This document shows, piece by piece, positions 23,154-26,233 of a DNA stretch of 26,233 nt. A model generated the notes under the pieces. The model searched no databases, had not been told where the DNA came from, and worked only from the letters and a program-made list of their open reading frames with translations. Numbering within the stretch: position 1 is the first letter of the stretch; the number at the start of each line of letters is the position of its first letter. This stretch comes from CAYSHJ01 sp964589725. Its GTDB lineage: Bacteria > Planctomycetota > Planctomycetia > Planctomycetales > Planctomycetaceae. The position numbers and the translations under genes were made by a program. Location: contig CAZPUJ010000002.1 in assembly GCA_964589725.1 (NCBI GenBank), forward strand, positions 1 through 26,233, in the 5' to 3' direction.

Positions 23154-23206
23154 GTAGCCGGAATCGTGAGAGTTCGAATGTTCTGAAGTCTCACGACTTG
23201 AGCTAC
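23154..23206. repeat. palindromic element copy 3, core only
   Basis: GTAGCCGGAATCGTGAGAGT at the left and its imperfect inverted partner ending CTCACGACTTGAGCTAC at the right share the inner core of copies 1 and 2. The outer arms are missing. It lies just past the stop of the small membrane protein gene. Confidence 0.75.
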
Positions 23207-23231
23207 CCACCAATCCCGCTTTAAAGGTCCA

Positions 23232-23450
23232 CTACGCGACTTTCCGATGCGAAGCGTCGACAGTTGACGCAGACCTCTCATCTCGAGTGCTCAGCGACAA
23301 AGTGCGGGACAACGTTTCGCGCACCAGGTCGCGACGGTGAGTGCGGCTGAGAAACACGCTGATGTACATGAGCGCCGCGGATGCGGCCAACGCGACAAAG
23401 CAGCCCATCAACGCAATTTGATCGTCCGTGGCATTCTGCAGAAAGTCCAT
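23232..23450 (-). CDS. small single-pass membrane protein, unknown
   Basis: A 72-residue protein starting MDFLQNATDDQIALMGCFVA, with one transmembrane helix at about 12-32 (IALMGCFVALAASAALMYIS), then a basic, Arg/Ser/Thr-rich tail that should be cytoplasmic. AAAGG lies 10 bases before ATG 23450; an upstream in-frame GTG at 23456 with a 4-base spacing is an alternative. No family recognised. Divergent from the LptG-like permease gene. Being short, it is a modest-confidence call based on a clean membrane helix and a plausible ribosome site. Confidence 0.5.
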   Translation of the reverse strand: MDFLQNATDDQIALMGCFVALAASAALMYISVFLSRTHRRDLVRETLSRTLSLSTRDERSASTVDASHRKVA

Positions 23451-23489
23451 GAGCACGACACCTTTTCAAAAGACCGAGGGAAAGCCAAG

Positions 23490-23544
23490 CCACTGTCGGG
23501 AAAACCACTGTCGTGAAAGCCAACTGTCGTGAAAACCACAGTTG
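23490..23544. repeat. short tandem repeat, 15-16 base unit
   Basis: Three consecutive units: CCACTGTCGGGAAAA (23490-23504), CCACTGTCGTGAAAG (23505-23519), CCAACTGTCGTGAAAA (23520-23535), and a partial CCACAGTTG. They lie in the divergent gap between the small membrane protein (from 23450) and the permease (from 23772). The rest of that 321-base gap shows no gene. Confidence 0.75.
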
Positions 23545-23771
23545 CGCGGAGCGTTACCGTTAGGTTTCGGACGCCGTGCCAAGAGCCCTTCACGCGCGGT
23601 CGATCGGGCGAGCATCCTCGCCGAAATCCGTGGCGTTGGCCGCAATCAGCGAAGCTCTGCTGACCGTGACGACTCTGCCGTCAAACCGTCTTGACCGGAA
23701 CATCGCGACTGGCCTATACGACCACGACTTTTCGAGTTGCACCGTTTTGTCGGCCCGGCGCGGTGGTGTCC

Positions 23772-24950
23772 ATGCGGCTGTTGCAGCGTTACATCTTCGC
23801 GGAATTGCTGCGCGTCTTCGCGTTTGTCCTAAGCATCCTGACGGTGTTGTTGGTCTTCGTGGGAGTGTTCCGCGAAGTGAGCGACAAGGGTCTGGGGCCG
23901 CTCCAGGTCTTGCAAATTCTGCCTTACGTCGTCCCCAGTCTGCTGCCGTTCACGATTCCGGCGACGATGCTGTTGAGCGTTTGCGTTGTGTATGGCCGCA
24001 TGGCAGGAGACCAAGAAATCACCGCGGCCAAAGCGGCCGGCATTTCCGTGATATCACTGCTGTGGCCGTCGTTCTTCTTCGGCGGAGTGCTCAGTGTTTG
24101 CACTCTCTTGCTGACAGACCAAGCCATTCCGTGGTCCGAGGCCAACATTCGTCGCGTTGTCACGGCCGCGATGGAGGACATCTTGCTGGACGTGCTGCGA
24201 TCACAGCATCAAACCACCGACTGGTCTCAAGGCGTGACGATCTCGGTCAAAGATGTTCGCGGCAAGAAGCTGATCAAGCCGACGTTCCGATATGCTCCCG
24301 CAGGCAAGCCGCCGTTGACCGCGAACGCTCAAGAGGCCGAACTGCACTTCGACTTTGAGAAACAACACGTGCTGCTGAAACTGGTCCGCGCCCAAGTCGA
24401 TGTTCCCGGGCAAGGCCCGGCGTGGTTTGAAGAGTTCGTGCAGCCGTTTCCCTTGCCGCTCGGTTCGAACACGACGATTCCGCGGCACATCAATGTCCAA
24501 CGCATTCGGCAGAAGATCGACACACTGAAAACTCAGCACGCGGATTTCCTGCAACAACGATCCATCGCCGCCGCGTTCGCACTGGCGATCGGAGATTTCG
24601 ATGCGCTCAACGGCAGCCGCATGCGGAATTACGACACGCTCGTCCACAACAACCGCCACGAATACCTGCGGCTCTGGACCGAGCTGCACAGCCGTTTCGC
24701 GCTCGCTTGCAGTTGCTTCTTATTCGTGTTGGTCGGCAGCCCGTTCGCCGTGCTGCAAGCCAAGCGACAGTTTCTGACGAACTTCTTTCTCTGCTTTGTA
24801 CCCATCATTCTGCTGTACTACCCGGTCGTCTTGCTGGCGCTGAACCTGTCCAAAACCGGTACTGTCGACGCCTCGTGGGCCATGTGGGTCGGCAACGCCG
24901 TCATCGCCGTCGCCGGCGTGCTCGTCTTGCGGCGAGCGGCTCTGCACTGA
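23772..24950 (+). CDS. YjgP/YjgQ (LptF/LptG-like) permease
   Basis: Inner-membrane permease of the LptF/LptG family, which with the LptB ATPase extracts lipopolysaccharide or related lipids toward the outer membrane. The start was moved to ATG 23772 (MRLLQRYIFAELLRVFAFVL), the typical N-terminus with the interfacial RYI helix before TM1; an earlier in-frame ATG (23691) gives a 27-residue unrelated lead. Of 392 residues, TM helices 1-3 are at about 13-33, 60-82 and 100-120, the periplasmic beta-jellyroll at about 135-255, and the C-terminal helices at about 320-390. EITAAKAAGIS (about 78-88) is the cytoplasmic coupling helix region. SPFAVLQAK replaces the usual PLA-x-RxGR turn. No second lpt gene lies beside it. 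Convergent with the flavoprotein gene, 23 bases apart. Confidence 0.85.
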   Translation: MRLLQRYIFAELLRVFAFVLSILTVLLVFVGVFREVSDKGLGPLQVLQILPYVVPSLLPFTIPATMLLSVCVVYGRMAGDQEITAAKAAGISVISLLWPSFFFGGVLSVCTLLLTDQAIPWSEANIRRVVTAAMEDILLDVLRSQHQTTDWSQGVTISVKDVRGKKLIKPTFRYAPAGKPPLTANAQEAELHFDFEKQHVLLKLVRAQVDVPGQGPAWFEEFVQPFPLPLGSNTTIPRHINVQRIRQKIDTLKTQHADFLQQRSIAAAFALAIGDFDALNGSRMRNYDTLVHNNRHEYLRLWTELHSRFALACSCFLFVLVGSPFAVLQAKRQFLTNFFLCFVPIILLYYPVVLLALNLSKTGTVDASWAMWVGNAVIAVAGVLVLRRAALH

Positions 24951-24973
24951 GCAATCAACAGACGACTGAGCAA

Positions 24974-26104
24974 TTAACACACGCACTCGCTGCCGCAGCA
25001 CGAGAGGTCGTCCAGGAACATGCCCCAGAAGCGATATTTCTCCAACGCGGACGTGTTGACGCCTACGCGGCGACCGATCGCGTCGGCCACGACCCCGAAG
25101 CGTTGCCGAAACTTGTAAATGAAGCAGAAGACCAAACGCTCGTGACGGACGAGTGACCCGACCAAGAATAATCCCGGCACGGCCGTCGACTCATCGACGG
25201 AGTTCAACAGCGGGAAACCGTCCTCGCGCCAGTCGAACAACTCGCGGACCAGTGTCACGCTGCCGTCAAAGCCGGTCGCCAGAATCGGTCGTCGCTTCGT
25301 CAGCCACCTGTGACCGTCGGCACCGATCACCGCGAACCGGCCGCGCTGCTTTTCGACGCATTCGACTTCGACCTCGTCGATCAACTCGATGCGACCCGCC
25401 GGAGTCTCCATCAGCCGATCCCACGTGAACGGCGAGAGCGTGATGCTCGGATCGCTCGCTTCGCTGGACCACACGGAGTTTCGTTCGAGCACTCGCACGC
25501 GCTTGCCCGCGTTCGCCAGATGCACCGCCGCGTCGATGCCGCTTTCGTAGCCGCCGATCACGACGAATTCGTCTCCCGCGAGTCGCCGCCACGATCTGAC
25601 GCGGCTGTTGTGAACGCAGTTCTCGGCCCCGAGGAATGACGCCCGCTTTGGATATTGAAACTCGCCGGCGGCCCAAATGATCGTTTGAGTCTTCATGCGC
25701 CCGGCCGATGTTTCCAGCTCGAACCCGCCACCGGATCGCGGAGTGACGGACAACACTTCCACGCCGGTCTGCACCGGCAAGGTAAAATAATCGACGACTG
25801 ATTCAAGGTACTTCGCGTACTGTTCGCCGGTCGGATGTTCGCATTCCAGCGTGAATGCGGGCGACGTGCCGATCGCAATGCTGTTTAGATCGAGCGTGCC
25901 GAACGAGTTCGACGGAAACGACGGCGTGATGAACCGCATCTCGCGCGGCCAGCGACGAAATGAGCCGCCAATTTCGTGTCGTTCCAAAATCACGAATCGA
26001 ACGCCGATCTCCTGCAATGCTCGAGCGACACCAAGGCCCGCTGCCCCGGCACCGATGACCACGCATGGCCACTCGACCAACAGCGCTTTGCGACGTTGAG
26101 CCAT
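24974..26104 (-). CDS. FAD/NAD(P)-binding oxidoreductase with Cys-rich C-terminus
   Basis: A two-nucleotide-binding flavoprotein of 376 residues related to flavin monooxygenase, CzcO and YpdA-type proteins. ATG 26104 follows GAGG by 5 bases. The FAD Rossmann motif is VVIGAGAAGLGVARAL (15-30), with acidic LERHE ending strand 2. The NAD(P) motif is VVIGGYESGIDAA near 190-202. The closing ATG-type motif is ILATGFDGSV, and the FAD-binding GLFLVGSLVRHE lies near 320-331. The last residues, LSCCGSECVC, hold four cysteines in eight positions, unusual for the family and suggestive of metal binding or redox exchange. No redox CxxC in the core. Likely cytoplasmic; substrate unknown. It diverges from the gene beginning at 26221. 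Confidence 0.82.
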   Translation of the reverse strand: MAQRRKALLVEWPCVVIGAGAAGLGVARALQEIGVRFVILERHEIGGSFRRWPREMRFITPSFPSNSFGTLDLNSIAIGTSPAFTLECEHPTGEQYAKYLESVVDYFTLPVQTGVEVLSVTPRSGGGFELETSAGRMKTQTIIWAAGEFQYPKRASFLGAENCVHNSRVRSWRRLAGDEFVVIGGYESGIDAAVHLANAGKRVRVLERNSVWSSEASDPSITLSPFTWDRLMETPAGRIELIDEVEVECVEKQRGRFAVIGADGHRWLTKRRPILATGFDGSVTLVRELFDWREDGFPLLNSVDESTAVPGLFLVGSLVRHERLVFCFIYKFRQRFGVVADAIGRRVGVNTSALEKYRFWGMFLDDLSCCGSECVC

Positions 26105-26140
26105 TCAAACCTCAAAGAAAACGTTGCGTTCCACCGCTAA

Positions 26141-26154
26141 GCCGGACGTCCGGC
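26141..26154. promoter_or_regulatory. 14-bp perfect palindrome in a divergent promoter region
   Basis: GCCGGACGTCCGGC is self-complementary over all 14 bases. It lies 37 bases upstream of the flavoprotein start and 67 bases upstream of the next gene's start, a place where a dimeric regulator could act on both. Operator function is speculative. Confidence 0.3.
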
Positions 26155-26220
26155 GTCGGGGCGGCTATTATGACGCGTCGGACGCTTACGAAAACCGATC
26201 TCGACTCAGGAAGTCATACC

Positions 26221-26233
26221 ATGCAGGCCGCGT
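26221..26233 (+). CDS. start of an unidentified gene (cut by the window edge)
   Basis: ATG at 26221 follows AGGAAG at a 9-base spacing and opens MQAA before the window ends. Divergent from the flavoprotein gene. Too little is visible to say more. Confidence 0.45.

Noticed and set aside
23490..23544. CRISPR array
   Set aside because: Units are only 15-16 bases and directly adjacent, with no spacers and no cas genes nearby.

Overview
The window looks like chromosomal DNA of a planctomycete (Planctomycetia/Pirellulales-like). Base composition is GC-rich. The gene content includes a Tat-leader DUF1501 protein, a DUF4058 protein, a zinc-finger Ser/Thr kinase with C-terminal WD40 repeats, an FHA-Ser/Thr kinase, a secreted VWA/STN-like protein with Gly-rich tail, and many intergenic palindromic repeats. 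No rRNA, tRNA, CRISPR array or transposase gene was seen. The lineage is inferred from gene families only.

Layout. 1-2946 (minus): an aldolase of the HpcH/HpaI family, then nuoH, nuoJ and the start of nuoK of respiratory complex I, with no nuoI between H and J. 3054-7472 (plus): a palindromic element, a secreted glycosidase-like protein, the remnant of a toxin-antitoxin pair, and a DUF1501 protein with a long C-terminal extension entered through a repeat-derived peptide. 7473-12527: two Ser/Thr kinases. The plus-strand one (zinc ribbon, kinase, TM, WD40) is frameshifted and cut short where a duplicated 3' end of the minus-strand FHA-kinase begins. A DUF4058 gene lies between two copies of a 29-bp terminal-inverted-repeat element. 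12528-13775: a DUF4258 / MqsA-type zinc-finger pair, the DUF4258 gene carrying an in-frame amber codon, with copies of another repeat on both sides. 13776-19800 (minus): VWA/STN-like secreted protein, TPR-DUF2135 reading frame, EF-hand Gly-rich protein, and a class-IV aminotransferase. 20145-26233: a membrane-anchored HExxH protease, a cluster of palindromic elements (one interrupted by a smaller element with a target duplication), two small exported/membrane proteins, a YjgP/YjgQ (LptG-like) permease, a flavoprotein, and the first codons of a further gene.

The most interesting signal is the VWA to TPR-DUF2135 junction (17166-17215). The upstream frame ends just after an A9 run containing the dnaX-type heptamer A AAA AAG in the correct phase, a 9-bp stem-loop follows, and a -1 shift joins the two frames into one protein of about 1329 residues. 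The downstream frame has no convincing start or signal peptide of its own. This is either programmed frameshifting or a homopolymer indel. Second is a fully readable nested insertion at 22124-22261 whose uninterrupted paralogous site is preserved at 22891-22990. Third is the 95%-identical kinase-tail duplication and paired repeats around DUF4058. Overall the region 7.5-14 kb looks like a repeat-driven zone of gene decay and rearrangement between stable housekeeping segments.
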